Shown: positions 43,146 to 52,452 of the stretch, piece after piece
How the letters are laid out: each line of letters starts with the position of its first letter
Position numbering within the stretch: the first letter of the stretch is position 1
Assembly (NCBI GenBank): GCA_902363135.1
Contig: CABIZF010000002.1
Location: forward strand, 1 to 64,000
DNA: 64,000 nt
Direction of reading: 5' to 3'
Source of the DNA: Lachnospiraceae bacterium
GTDB lineage: Bacteria; Bacillota; Clostridia; Lachnospirales; Lachnospiraceae
Program-made: the position numbers and the translations under genes
Notes under the pieces: generated by a model
The model's database searches: none
What the model was told of the DNA's origin: nothing
What the model saw: only the letters and a program-made list of their open reading frames with translations

Positions 43146-44639
43146 GTGAGAAGATATTTAATTGGGGTAGATATCGGAACGCAGGGAACGAAAGCTGCGC
43201 TTGTAGATGAGCAGCTGAAGGTAGTTTGTACGGCATTTGAGACTTCCAGACTTCTGCGCGGTCAGACAGGCGAAATCTGGCAGGAACCGGAAGCTATTTT
43301 TCAATCCTGTATTCGAACGATACGGGAGCTTATGACGATTAGCAAAGCAGAGCGTACAAGTGTACAGGCAATCGGAATTGACAGTCAGATGGCGGGAATC
43401 ATGGGAATTGATGAGACCGGGGAAGCATCAACCTGTTATGATTCCTGGCTGGATACAAGATGCCGGGAATTTGTTCCCTTTATGGAGCGGGAGGCAGGAA
43501 CTGATATTCTAAGGTATAGCGGCGGACCGGTTACTTGTAACCATGCTACAAAGATTTTATGGTGGAAGCATCATCATCCGGATGCTTATAAAAACACAGC
43601 GAAGTTTGTTCTTCCGCATGGATATGTGACGGGGAAATTGACAGGAAATTGTGCCGGGAACGCTGTATTTGATTATACCTGTCTGCATTTTAACAGTTTC
43701 GGTAATAATGAAAAAAAGTGCTGGAATGAGGATATACTGGAGCATTTTGGAGTAGAAGTTAAAAAAATGCCCCGGATAGTATCCCCGTTTGAGGTGGTAG
43801 GAAAATTAACTAGGCAGTTTGCGGATGAAACGGGACTGCAGGAGGGGGTTCCTGTTATCGCTGGGCTGGGAGACTCGGCAGCCAGTACATTTGGTTCCGG
43901 AATGTATGAGAACGGAAAGGTACTGGACTGTGCAGGAACCGCTTCTATCATGTGCAGCGTGGTAGATACCTATATACCGGATGAAAAAAATAGAACTTTC
44001 GTTATGATGAGGAGCCCGATTGACGGACTGTGGCTTCCACTGTCCTATATAGGCGGCGGAGGAATGTGTATCAGATGGTTTCGGGATCAGTTAAGTGGAA
44101 ATCCGGTGATGCATTATGATGTCTTGGAAGAAGAGGCGAAGCAGATTGTTCCGGGAAGTGACGAATTACTGTTCTGTCCACATTTTTCAGGCAGAGTATT
44201 GCCTCCGTCACCGGAATTGAAGGGCGCTTTTATTGGATTGGATTTTAATCATACAAGGGCTCATATGTATCGCTCTGTCTTGGAAAGTATCGCCTATGAA
44301 TATGCAGGTTATCTACAGATATTGAAGGATAATTTCAAAGCAGAGAATTTTGAGAAGTTGGATGTTATAGGAGGAGGCTCCAAATGCCGCTTGTTTAATC
44401 AGATCAAAGCAGATGTGTTGCAGGTCCCTGTAGAAACATATGAAATGGGGGAAACGGCACTGATCGGAAGTGCTGCTGTTGCGGGAATGGCAATCGGCAT
44501 GACAGAAGATTATAGAGCAAAAATCAGCAAATCAATTCGGAGGCAGATGTACTTTGAACCGGATGAAAAAAGCGGTCAGATATATCAAGCCAAGGTTTCG
44601 CAGTATAAGGAAATGTTAAAAATACTGGGGGCAAGATGA
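43146..44639 (+). CDS. FGGY-family sugar kinase (xylulokinase-like)
   Basis: 497 residues from GTG 43146 (MRRYLIGVDIGTQGTKAALV). The longer ORF starting at 43080 would run through the hairpin and the end of the previous gene. ATP-site motif VDIGTQGTKAAL at the start; second actin-like motif GLGDSAASTFGSGM (about 237-250); sugar-side Asp in AIGIDSQMAGIMG; late phosphate segment VIGGGSKCRLFNQIKAD. Family members phosphorylate ketoses such as xylulose, ribulose or rhamnulose. Next to an isomerase-like gene and before a zinc dehydrogenase, 14 bp apart. Confidence 0.85.
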   Translation: MRRYLIGVDIGTQGTKAALVDEQLKVVCTAFETSRLLRGQTGEIWQEPEAIFQSCIRTIRELMTISKAERTSVQAIGIDSQMAGIMGIDETGEASTCYDSWLDTRCREFVPFMEREAGTDILRYSGGPVTCNHATKILWWKHHHPDAYKNTAKFVLPHGYVTGKLTGNCAGNAVFDYTCLHFNSFGNNEKKCWNEDILEHFGVEVKKMPRIVSPFEVVGKLTRQFADETGLQEGVPVIAGLGDSAASTFGSGMYENGKVLDCAGTASIMCSVVDTYIPDEKNRTFVMMRSPIDGLWLPLSYIGGGGMCIRWFRDQLSGNPVMHYDVLEEEAKQIVPGSDELLFCPHFSGRVLPPSPELKGAFIGLDFNHTRAHMYRSVLESIAYEYAGYLQILKDNFKAENFEKLDVIGGGSKCRLFNQIKADVLQVPVETYEMGETALIGSAAVAGMAIGMTEDYRAKISKSIRRQMYFEPDEKSGQIYQAKVSQYKEMLKILGAR

Positions 44640-44652
44640 AGGAGGGTATAAT

Positions 44653-45693
44653 ATGCAGGCGTTAAGATTGTATGGCGCGGGAGATATTAGATTGGTGGAG
44701 GTTGCGGTACCTGAAATAACGGAAGGTGAAATTCTCCTCAAAACAGATGCGGCGGCAGTATGCGGAACAGATATCAGAATGTGGCAAAATGGGTATAAGG
44801 GAGTAGATAGCGAGCATCCGCTGACACTTGGACATGAATTTTCTGGAACCATAGTACAGGTAGGGAGCAAAGTACCATTTTATAGAGTAGGGATGAAGGT
44901 TGCGATGCAGCCCAACATTGGCTGTGGAATCTGTGACCAATGCGTTTCGGGAAATTTTCATTTGTGCAAAGATTATCGTGCTTTTGGAATTAATATGGAT
45001 GGTGCATTTGCAGAATATATAAAGATACCGGCGCAGGCTGTAACAAGGGGGAATTTGATGCTGCTGCCGGAAGGAATCAGCCCGGAGGAGGCAGCAGTTG
45101 TAGAACCGCTTTCCTGTGCATTCAATGGTTTTAGCAAGTGCTTTGTAAAACCGGGAGAAAAAGCGCTGGTTGTGGGAGCCGGACCTATCGGAATGTGTCA
45201 CGCAATGCTGCTGCACATGGCGGGAGCGAAAGTATTGGTAAATGATGTGCAGGCAAAGAGGCTGGATTATTGCAAAGAACGATTCTCCTTTATTGATACT
45301 TATTGTGGAAGTGACTTAGCAGGCTTTGTAAAAAAATGGACACAGGGAAAGGGATTGGATATCGCAATAGCAGCCTGTCCGGTGCCGGCGGTTCAGGCTG
45401 CATTGCCGGCGCTGATGAATTATGGGGGACGTGTGAATTTCTTTGGAGGAATTCCGGCAGATAGGGAACCTGTAGCAATTGATACCAATTTGATTCATTA
45501 TAAAGAATTGTATCTGACAGGATCAACTCGTTCCAGTATTGTACAGTACAGGAGAACGATGGAATTTGTGAAAGAAGGTCTATTGGATGTGGAGGCGTTG
45601 ATAACAGATCGTTATCAACTTGAGGATGCTTTGCAGGCGTTTGAAAATGCAAAAGAGGCCAGGGGAATCAAACATGTAATTTGTTTTTCATAA
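44653..45693 (+). CDS. Zinc-dependent medium-chain alcohol/polyol dehydrogenase
   Basis: 346 residues. Catalytic zinc: CGTDIRMW (Cys38), GHEFSG (His/Glu near 60). Structural zinc cysteines: GCGICDQCVSGNFHLC (about 92-107). NAD site: LVVGAGPIGMCHAMLLHMAG. Ends like sorbitol dehydrogenases. It oxidises a sugar alcohol or ketose. GGAGGG before the ATG. Last gene of the unit that starts at 40720. The downstream hairpin at 45705 is shared with the convergent SDR gene. Confidence 0.85.
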   Translation: MQALRLYGAGDIRLVEVAVPEITEGEILLKTDAAAVCGTDIRMWQNGYKGVDSEHPLTLGHEFSGTIVQVGSKVPFYRVGMKVAMQPNIGCGICDQCVSGNFHLCKDYRAFGINMDGAFAEYIKIPAQAVTRGNLMLLPEGISPEEAAVVEPLSCAFNGFSKCFVKPGEKALVVGAGPIGMCHAMLLHMAGAKVLVNDVQAKRLDYCKERFSFIDTYCGSDLAGFVKKWTQGKGLDIAIAACPVPAVQAALPALMNYGGRVNFFGGIPADREPVAIDTNLIHYKELYLTGSTRSSIVQYRRTMEFVKEGLLDVEALITDRYQLEDALQAFENAKEARGIKHVICFS

Positions 45694-45704
45694 GAAATGA
45701 AAAG

Positions 45705-45730
45705 GGGCGTGCACCGTGTGATGCACGCCC
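45705..45730. terminator. Shared terminator hairpin
   Basis: GGGCGTGCA, loop CCGTGTGA, TGCACGCCC between convergent genes. The T/A flanks are short, so a bidirectional but weak terminator. Confidence 0.5.
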
Positions 45731-45747
45731 TTGATAATTAAGAGATT

Positions 45748-46458
45748 TTACCAATTCAGCCAATGTCTTTGATAGTCCAGATACATAACATAGTCGGGAA
45801 CGCTTTCCGGATGCAATGTAATGGAACGGAGTGCATCAGCGGCCTGATCGGGAGTCAGTGCCCAGGTACACTGCTGAGCATCTTCGCCGCCCATATCGGT
45901 TTTCATCCAACCGGGATGATAACACAAAACGCGGATGTTCTGGCCTTCCAGTTGATTGGAAAAGATTTTGGATGCGATATTAAACGCGGATTTGGACATG
46001 CCGTAACCATATTCCCCTTTGCGGTGGCAATCTGCTACACTGCCGGATTCAGAGGTGACATTTAAGACCAGAGAACCGGATTTTAGTAAAGGAAGCGCGT
46101 TCTGCATGACTCTTAAGGGGCCTAACGCGTTGACGTTGTAAAGCTGCAGACAGCGGTCGATGTCTGTTTCTGCCAGTCCGACTCTATCGGAAGCAAAGAA
46201 AATGCCTGCAATATTATAGAGAATATTTATCTGTTTTTCGGAAGTAACCAGTTCTGCCATGGCCTCTTTTACTTCTTCTGTTTTGCCGATATCACATTGC
46301 TTTACAGTGAGGGCAGAATAAGCTGCCTCCAGTTCTTTTAGTTCATTTGTAATTTGATATTCCAGCGCATAGACATAATCACCATCTTCCAGATGCTTTT
46401 TGGTAATGGATAGTCCGAGACCTTTGCCGGCACCTGTTACAAGTATGCTCTTATTCAT
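45748..46458 (-). CDS. SDR-family oxidoreductase
   Basis: 236 residues. NAD(P) motif VTGAGKGLGLSITKKH (TGxxxGxG, about 7-14), NNAG-equivalent LYNIAG (about 77-82), catalytic YGYGMSKSA (Tyr-x3-Lys, about 148-156). Ends in a proline-rich PGWMKTDMGG and a short tail. Its ATG overlaps the VOC stop by one base (TAATG), so it is translationally coupled to that gene. Convergent with the zinc dehydrogenase. Likely acts on a sugar intermediate; substrate unknown. Confidence 0.85.
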   Translation of the reverse strand: MNKSILVTGAGKGLGLSITKKHLEDGDYVYALEYQITNELKELEAAYSALTVKQCDIGKTEEVKEAMAELVTSEKQINILYNIAGIFFASDRVGLAETDIDRCLQLYNVNALGPLRVMQNALPLLKSGSLVLNVTSESGSVADCHRKGEYGYGMSKSAFNIASKIFSNQLEGQNIRVLCYHPGWMKTDMGGEDAQQCTWALTPDQAADALRSITLHPESVPDYVMYLDYQRHWLNW

Positions 46459-46925
46459 TAAGAAAGTACCTCCTGTTCTTTATACAGCAATTCTAAAATT
46501 ACGTTCATGGATTCCTTTGCATCAAGATAAGCATAACTGCCGCCGTTAAAATCCCCTTTTTGGGTGAGCGTAAGTCCGAGTGCTTCGCAATCGGCAATGC
46601 ATGCATCCATGTTCTTGACCGCAAAAGAAATATGATGAATGCCGGGACCGTCTTTGATCAGGCATTCTTTCCAATAAGATGGTGTATCTCCGATAGGCTG
46701 AATGAGTTCTAGTTCAATGTTCTCAAAGTTGAAACAGACCTGGTAAATGCGGCCATTCAGGGGCTGGTCTCGATAAGATGCGTGGGTTATTTCGTAGCCA
46801 TCGGATTCAGAGATTGGCTGTACGGGTAGACCAAGGAATTTTTCCCAGATCGTTTTTGATGCCTGGATGTCCGATGTAAGGATGCCAATCTGCGTGATAA
46901 TCCGCTTTCTGAAGTTTTTTTGCAT
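46458..46925 (-). CDS. VOC-family protein (epimerase/lactoylglutathione-lyase-like)
   Basis: 155 residues. Motifs IITQIGILTSDIQASKTIWE (residues about 9-28, first metal strand), NIELELIQPIGDTPSYW and IHHISFAVKNMDACI (second module). The His/Gln/Glu ligand pattern resembles methylmalonyl-CoA epimerase-like members, so isomerisation of a keto intermediate is possible. First gene of the two-gene minus-strand unit. AAAGGAG precedes its ATG, and a CGATAA motif lies about 50 bp upstream (46970-46975). Confidence 0.7.
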   Translation of the reverse strand: MQKNFRKRIITQIGILTSDIQASKTIWEKFLGLPVQPISESDGYEITHASYRDQPLNGRIYQVCFNFENIELELIQPIGDTPSYWKECLIKDGPGIHHISFAVKNMDACIADCEALGLTLTQKGDFNGGSYAYLDAKESMNVILELLYKEQEVLS

Positions 46926-46969
46926 AGTGTGTATGCTCCTTTCTTACTGTTGGTGATAGTATACTCTTT

Positions 46970-46985
46970 TTATCGAAATAAATCA
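46970..46985 (-). promoter_or_regulatory. CGATAA motif before VOC/SDR unit
   Basis: On the minus strand: TTTCGATAAAAAGAGTATA, similar to AAACGATAATAAAGAATATA before the ABC operon. Probable common operator of the locus, inverted here because the genes are divergent. Confidence 0.45.
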
Positions 46986-47102
46986 ATAACAAACAATAAA
47001 AAACAATAATTATAAAAGAGAAAAAGAATAGGTATATTTGCATAAAAATATAGGAAAAAATTTGGCAAAAATATAAAAAATGAAAAATATAAGAAAAATT
47101 TG

Positions 47103-47149
47103 TTGAAAAAACCAGCAGATATGTTAAAATAAAAAACAAGAAACGATAA
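47103..47149 (+). promoter_or_regulatory. ABC operon promoter with AAACGATAA
   Basis: TTGAAA (47103-47108), 16-bp spacer, TAAAAT (47125-47130), then AAACGATAA (47141-47149) just downstream. The match to the site at 40657 continues past it (TAAAGAATA). Confidence 0.55.
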
Positions 47150-47222
47150 TAAAGAATATATAAAATGAAAATAGAAAGTAAAAGAAAATCGTTTCCCAAC
47201 AAATATAAAAGGAGGCATCAGT

Positions 47223-48569
47223 ATGAAAAAGGGATTAAAAAAAGTAACGGCAATGTGTCTGGCAGCTGTCATGGCAGCCTCATTTGTAGCCTGCGTGGGA
47301 GCAGCAGAGGAAGATGCACCGACTGCGGCAGAACCGGCAGCAGAAGAAACACAGGAAGTAGCATGGGATTTAGCTGGTGAGATTAACATCACAGCATGGA
47401 ATTCTTCTTATACAGCAATTGTGGAAGGGGCAAAACAGTTTATGGAGATGCATCCTGAAGCGAAGATCAATGTAGAGCAGGTTGCGGATAATACAAAGCT
47501 GTATACCCAGCTTGCTACGGGGACTGGTGTGCCGGATATCATGCAGTTCCAGAACAGAGATGATCTGACAGTTTTTGACAAATATGAAGGTTCCTTCCTG
47601 GATATTTCTGATCTGATGGTGAAATATGAAAAGGACTTGGTTCCTGCGGTTATCCCGCTGTTAAAGGATGGCGATAAGTGGATGGCAGCACCTTGGGACG
47701 TTGCACCTGCAATGCTGTTTTATCGCACAGACATTTTCGAGGAATGCGGTGTGAATCCGGATGATATTAAGACCTGGGATGATTATATTGAAGCCGGTAA
47801 GGTAATTAATGAGAAAACAAACGGCAAGACCAAGATGATGGGATTTGACTACAACGGTACCAGTAGTTTTGATATGCCTTTGATTATTTTCTATGAGGAA
47901 GCGGGCTCTTTCTTTGACGAAAGCGGAAATGTACAGTTTAACAGCGAGGCAGTTAAGACAGCATTTACTGTTTTTCAGAAAATGGTAGCAGAAGATATTA
48001 CCATGAATCTGCCTAGTGAATGGACAGACAGGATTACAGCATTGACAAATGACAATCTTTGTACAGTACCTTATGGCGTATGGTTCGCAGGAACTTTGAA
48101 AGAGAATCTGGCAGATCAGTCTGGCAAATGGTCCTGCATGCCTCTTCCGGCAGTAAAGGAAAACGGAAATAACCAGGTGAACTCCGGTGGTTCTACTGTA
48201 ATGGTATCTGCAACAACCAAATATCCAGAACTTTGTAAGGGATTTATTGAATGGTTCTTACTTTCTACGGAAGGCAGCAAAATTAATATGGAAGTTTCTA
48301 CTTTGTTTGACGCATATATGCCTGCTTACGCAGACGAGTCTTATACAAAGGTAGACGAGTATTTCGGTATGTCACCGGCAGCGCTTGCAGCAGAGCTTTG
48401 CTCTGAGATTCCGGATCTGCCGTTCCCTGCATACTTTACAGATATCGGACAGATTTTCCAGTCTGATGCAATCGGACCAGTATTCATTGATGGAAAAGAT
48501 ATGGAGACTGTATTAAATGAAGCGACCGAGAAGGCACAAAAGCAGCTTGAATTCTTAAAGAGTGAATGA
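47223..48569 (+). CDS. Sugar ABC transporter substrate-binding lipoprotein
   Basis: 448 residues. Signal with a lipobox-like site (MAASFVACVGAAEED; Cys24), then an acidic linker and the extracellular binding protein fold of family 1 (ITAWNSSYTAIVEGAKQFME; PWDVAPAMLFYRTDIFEECG at about 160-179; late SQFLNSGGSTVMVSATTK block). It captures a carbohydrate outside the cell for the two permeases downstream. AAAAGGAGG precedes the ATG. A stable hairpin follows it before the permease, which would raise its level compared with theirs. Confidence 0.9.
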   Translation: MKKGLKKVTAMCLAAVMAASFVACVGAAEEDAPTAAEPAAEETQEVAWDLAGEINITAWNSSYTAIVEGAKQFMEMHPEAKINVEQVADNTKLYTQLATGTGVPDIMQFQNRDDLTVFDKYEGSFLDISDLMVKYEKDLVPAVIPLLKDGDKWMAAPWDVAPAMLFYRTDIFEECGVNPDDIKTWDDYIEAGKVINEKTNGKTKMMGFDYNGTSSFDMPLIIFYEEAGSFFDESGNVQFNSEAVKTAFTVFQKMVAEDITMNLPSEWTDRITALTNDNLCTVPYGVWFAGTLKENLADQSGKWSCMPLPAVKENGNNQVNSGGSTVMVSATTKYPELCKGFIEWFLLSTEGSKINMEVSTLFDAYMPAYADESYTKVDEYFGMSPAALAAELCSEIPDLPFPAYFTDIGQIFQSDAIGPVFIDGKDMETVLNEATEKAQKQLEFLKSE

Positions 48570-48599
48570 TAAAAATGTAAAAATCTCTGGAGATTTTCG

Positions 48600-48625
48600 G
48601 ATGGCGGTGCGTATGTACCGCCATC
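48600..48625 (+). promoter_or_regulatory. Intercistronic hairpin after binding protein gene
   Basis: GATGGCGGT, loop GCGTATGT, ACCGCCATC (9-bp stem), 30 bp past the stop and 24 bp before the permease ATG. Fits an mRNA-stabilising or partial terminator structure. Confidence 0.55.
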
Positions 48626-48648
48626 TTGATTATGAAAGGTGGGAACTT

Positions 48649-49509
48649 ATGAGTTACAAATTGAAAATGAAACTTGCTCCCTGGTGCTTTATTGCACCAT
48701 TTCTGATCGTTTTTATTTTATTTGCTGTCTATCCGGTTATATATTCTGTCGTCTTAAGTTTCGGAACATACAAAGGTGGAACTGTGAGGCTTTCGGGAAT
48801 TAAGAACTATGCATTTCTATTATCGGACAAGGCCTTTTTCCAGTCTGTTTTTAATACATTCAAAATCGGTATTATTCAGGTTCCGATTATGGTGTTTCTG
48901 GCAATTGTACTGGCGAGTTTTTTGAATTCCAAGCTAGTAAAAGGAAAGGGGTTTTTCAGAATGGTAATTTTTATCCCTGTTCTGATTGACGCGGTAAGCT
49001 ATTCTGTTATTTTCTCACTGCTGTTTAATGATCAGGGATTTATTAATAGTCTAGTGGATTCTTTGGGAATAACGCCGGTATCTTGGTATACGACGCCGGG
49101 ACTTGCAACGATGATGATCGTAATTGCACAGACTTGGAAATGGACGGGTTACAATACCATTATTATTCTCTCGGGGTTACAGAATATTCCTTCAGAGCTT
49201 TATGAAGCTGCAGCGATTGATGGCGCAAACAGAATTCAGCAATTTTTCTCTATTACGATTCCACTGCTGAAAAATATGATTATTCTGGTCATGGTAACTT
49301 CTGTAAACGGAGCGGTTCAAATGTTTACAGAGCCTAATATTATTACGCACGGCGGCCCCACCGGAAGCACCACGACGGCGATGCTTTATCTGTATAATAT
49401 GGGATTTAAGAATTTTAATTTTGGAATTGCATGTGCGGGTTCCTATGTAGTAGTAGCGATTGTGGTCATTCTGACACTCATTCAGATGCGAGCAGGAAAG
49501 GAGAAATGA
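48649..49509 (+). CDS. Sugar ABC transporter permease (MalF-like)
   Basis: 286 residues from ATG 48649 (AAAGGTGGG upstream). An upstream start at 48562 would put the intercistronic hairpin inside the gene. Six membrane helices beginning APWCFIAPFLIVFILFAVYP; the EAA loop LYEAAAIDGANRIQQFFSIT (about 182-201) contacts the ATPase. Third binding-protein-dependent component; no ATPase gene is in the locus, so a shared MsmK-type subunit must come from elsewhere. Confidence 0.9.
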   Translation: MSYKLKMKLAPWCFIAPFLIVFILFAVYPVIYSVVLSFGTYKGGTVRLSGIKNYAFLLSDKAFFQSVFNTFKIGIIQVPIMVFLAIVLASFLNSKLVKGKGFFRMVIFIPVLIDAVSYSVIFSLLFNDQGFINSLVDSLGITPVSWYTTPGLATMMIVIAQTWKWTGYNTIIILSGLQNIPSELYEAAAIDGANRIQQFFSITIPLLKNMIILVMVTSVNGAVQMFTEPNIITHGGPTGSTTTAMLYLYNMGFKNFNFGIACAGSYVVVAIVVILTLIQMRAGKEK

Positions 49510-49512
49510 GAG

Positions 49513-50340
49513 ATGAAAAAAGTAAAGCTGGCATCGGTTGTTTCCTATGTGGTATTGACTTTTTGTGTAGTCGCATCCCTGTTTCCGTATTTATGGACGT
49601 TCCTGGCAGCAACGCATACCAATTCACAGGTATTTAATCTCAGCTATGCTTTTAAGGTTGGAAGCAATATGGTGCAGAATTATTTTGACCTGTTGGAGGT
49701 GCTTCCGATTTGGAATAATCTGTTTAGCTCCATATTTGTTGCTGCGATTTATACCGTATTATTATTGATTATCGATTCTATGGCAGGCTATGGCTTTGCA
49801 CAGTATCAGTTTAAGGGTAGAGATACGTTATTTATGATCTGCCTGGCGGCTATGATGATTCCGGTGCAGGTTTTGATGGTTCCTCTGTATATTCAGTTTT
49901 CAAAAATGGAAATGATAGATTCCTGGTGGTCCATTATTTTGTCAGGACTCCCGGGGGCGTTTGGCGTCTTCTTGATGAGACAGTCAATGCTTTCCTATCC
50001 GCGAGAATTAATCGAAGTAGCCAGAATTGACGGAGCGGGAGAATTCAGAATCTTTTTTACTATTGTACTTCCGAATATGAAACCGGCTCTGACGTCACTG
50101 GGAATTTTATCATTTGTAAATCAATGGGGTAATTATTACGTTCCCCTTGTTTTATTGAACACCACAGAAAAGTACACAGTGCCGGTAGCGATGGCGTTAT
50201 TGGCTCAGCCTAACTTTGATATCAACTATGGGGCCTTGATGCTGGGAGCGTGTATGGCGGTATTGCCGATTATGATTTTCTTTTTGATTTTCCAGAAGAA
50301 CTTCATTGATGGCATGATGGTTGGAGCAGTGAAAGGCTGA
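49513..50340 (+). CDS. Sugar ABC transporter permease (MalG-like)
   Basis: 275 residues. Helices from VVSYVVLTFCVVASLFPYLW on; the EAA loop ELIEVARIDGAGEFRIFFTI (about 165-184). Starts 4 bases after the first permease stop with GGAAAGGAG, so tightly coupled. Ends IIFFLIFQKNFIDGMMVGAV KG, typical of MalG-type permeases. Forms a heterodimer with the MalF-like protein. Confidence 0.9.
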   Translation: MKKVKLASVVSYVVLTFCVVASLFPYLWTFLAATHTNSQVFNLSYAFKVGSNMVQNYFDLLEVLPIWNNLFSSIFVAAIYTVLLLIIDSMAGYGFAQYQFKGRDTLFMICLAAMMIPVQVLMVPLYIQFSKMEMIDSWWSIILSGLPGAFGVFLMRQSMLSYPRELIEVARIDGAGEFRIFFTIVLPNMKPALTSLGILSFVNQWGNYYVPLVLLNTTEKYTVPVAMALLAQPNFDINYGALMLGACMAVLPIMIFFLIFQKNFIDGMMVGAVKG

Positions 50341-50354
50341 AAGGAGAACTGAGT

Positions 50355-51710
50355 ATGAAATTTAAAGAGGGTTTTGCATGGGGAGCAGCAACCGCTTCCT
50401 ATCAGAATGAAGGTGGAATGGCAGAGGATGGCAAGGGTCTTTCTATCTGGGATGTATTTACACACGAAAAGGGCAGGGTCGCAGATGGGACAAACGGAGA
50501 CATTGCATCTGATCAGTATCACAGAATCGGAGAAGATATTGATATGATGCAGCAGTTGTCCATGAATGCATATCGTTTTTCAATTTCCTGGCCGCGGATT
50601 ATGCCAACAGGAATGGGAAAAATCAATGAGAAAGGTCTGGATTTCTATGATAAAATGGTGGATGCGCTTTTGACACATGGTATTACACCATATATTACAC
50701 TGTTTCATTGGGATCTGCCTTATGATTTGTTTAGCAGAGGTGGATGGATGAATCCGGATATGCCGAAGTGGTTTGCGGAGTATACCCAGGCGGTGGTGAA
50801 CAGGCTCTCTGACAGAGTAGATCACTGGATTACACAAAATGAGCCGCAGTGCTATATTGGAAGCGGAATGGTGGGGGGGATTCATGCGCCGGGGCTTAAG
50901 ATGAATACTCAGGATTACTTATTGGCAGCGCATCATTCGTTACTTGCGCACGGGCGCAGTGTACAGGCTATCAGAGTGAATGCAAAACTGGCGCCCACCA
51001 TAGGATATGCACCGGCTGCCTGGTGGTTATGGTCACCAATCAGTAATAAGCCGGCAGATATTGAGGCATGCAGAAGACAAACCTTTAATGCGGCGGAGGA
51101 TCAGGTGGGAGGCAGCTCCTGGTGGATGGATCCGGTTTATTTGGGAAAATATCCGGAGAGCGGTGTAAAGAGCGTGGAGCAGTATATGCCCAAAATCGGT
51201 CAGGATGATATGAAATTGATTTCTCAGCCGGTGGATTTTTTGGGAATCAACGTATATCAGACGTATCTTGGAAAAGCGGCGGAGGATGGTTCCTGTATTA
51301 CCGTTGATCATCGCCCGGGAATGGATAAAACAGCATATCCCTGGCCGGTAACACCGCAGGCGCTTTATTGGGGCCCAAAGTTCTTCTCAGAACGGTATCA
51401 TACGCAGATTATTGTGACGGAAAACGGTATGTCAAACGTGGACTGGGTACACATGGATGGAAAAGTACATGATCCGCAGAGAATTGATTTTACACATAAG
51501 TATTTGCAGCAGTTAAAGAAGGCAGCGGCAGAGGGAGTCGATATTGGCGGCTATTTCCACTGGACATTAACGGATAATTTCGAATGGGCTACCGGATTCG
51601 GAAATCGTTTTGGACTGATCTATGTAGATTTTGGGACACAACAGCGGACTATCAAGGATTCCGGTTACTGGTATAAGCAGGTAATTGAATCAAATGGTGA
51701 AATAATCTGA
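50355..51710 (+). CDS. GH1 beta-glucosidase / 6-phospho-beta-glucosidase
   Basis: 451 residues. GH1 start FAWGAATASYQNEGGMAEDG; acid/base Glu in ITQNEPQCYIG (about 163); nucleophile in IIVTENGMSN (about 356); FSISWPR and HWTLTDNFEWATGFGNRFGL are typical. No signal peptide, so it works in the cytosol on the imported glycoside. The importer is ABC-type rather than PTS, so a non-phosphorylated glycoside is more likely. Separated from malG-like by 14 bp; end of the ABC operon. Confidence 0.9.
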   Translation: MKFKEGFAWGAATASYQNEGGMAEDGKGLSIWDVFTHEKGRVADGTNGDIASDQYHRIGEDIDMMQQLSMNAYRFSISWPRIMPTGMGKINEKGLDFYDKMVDALLTHGITPYITLFHWDLPYDLFSRGGWMNPDMPKWFAEYTQAVVNRLSDRVDHWITQNEPQCYIGSGMVGGIHAPGLKMNTQDYLLAAHHSLLAHGRSVQAIRVNAKLAPTIGYAPAAWWLWSPISNKPADIEACRRQTFNAAEDQVGGSSWWMDPVYLGKYPESGVKSVEQYMPKIGQDDMKLISQPVDFLGINVYQTYLGKAAEDGSCITVDHRPGMDKTAYPWPVTPQALYWGPKFFSERYHTQIIVTENGMSNVDWVHMDGKVHDPQRIDFTHKYLQQLKKAAAEGVDIGGYFHWTLTDNFEWATGFGNRFGLIYVDFGTQQRTIKDSGYWYKQVIESNGEII

Positions 51711-51794
51711 TGATTTTCGTGCAAAGTGATTGTAATTATAGTATAACTATAAATGAGCAAATACTGAAATTTGCACAAAATTACCCTACCATTT

Positions 51795-52190
51795 CTAAAA
51801 CAGCTTCAAGTCAGAAACGACCTGATGCCCATAATCCTGACAGCCCTTTAAATGAGACTGATGGAAATACGCCGCTTCAATAGGATGCAATGCCTGTGAC
51901 GAGGGCTTTGTATGCGAAGCGATTGTATCATCCACAATACAGAAAATGGGCTTACCAGAGAGCAGTGCCTCCCGGTAAATAGTCTGTATCACGCTGCGTT
52001 TCAAAACATCTTGGAGTTCAGAATCATTCCATTTTCCATGATTCAGGAAATAAGCGGTTGTAGTTCTGTGCTGACAGATGACTTCAGCGAAATCAATGAT
52101 AACCACGCAAGAAAATAGAGACCATGATAGTCATTAAATGGTTGAGGTACACATCGGATAAAAATAATCCGAGTTTTAAAGATTTAAAGT
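51795..52190 (-). pseudogene. DDE transposase fragment
   Basis: Minus-strand frame VVIIDFAEVICQHRTTTAYF, then SELQDVLKRSVIQTIYREAL and KPIFCIVDDTIASHTKPSSQ, ALHPIEAAYFHQSHLKGCQD. The DDT core suggests the N-terminal part of an IS4/IS701-like transposase. The frame breaks upstream (TIMVSIFLRGYH with a lost base before IIDFAE) and the rest of the catalytic domain is gone. AACAGGCACCCCC and a GGGTGTC inversion near 52300 may be IS-end traces. The rest of 51711-52452 has no other gene. Confidence 0.6.
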
Positions 52191-52452
52191 AATTGTAAAT
52201 ATGATTAGAATGATGTATACTGTTTGCAACAGGCACCCCCTTGTTGTATGTGTAAGATTGTTTTGTCGTTATTACAATTATACATCATTCAATAGAGGGT
52301 GTCTTTATTTTGTGCAATATTTGGGATTTACTTATTCATAGGTATAATTTGATATTATATTGAGTGAATCTCGTGGAGAAAGAAAATGTGGTAGCCAAAG
52401 CCCAAGTCAGGCTACAATTTGGGTAATATTTGAAGGGTCGGAGGTACAAGGC

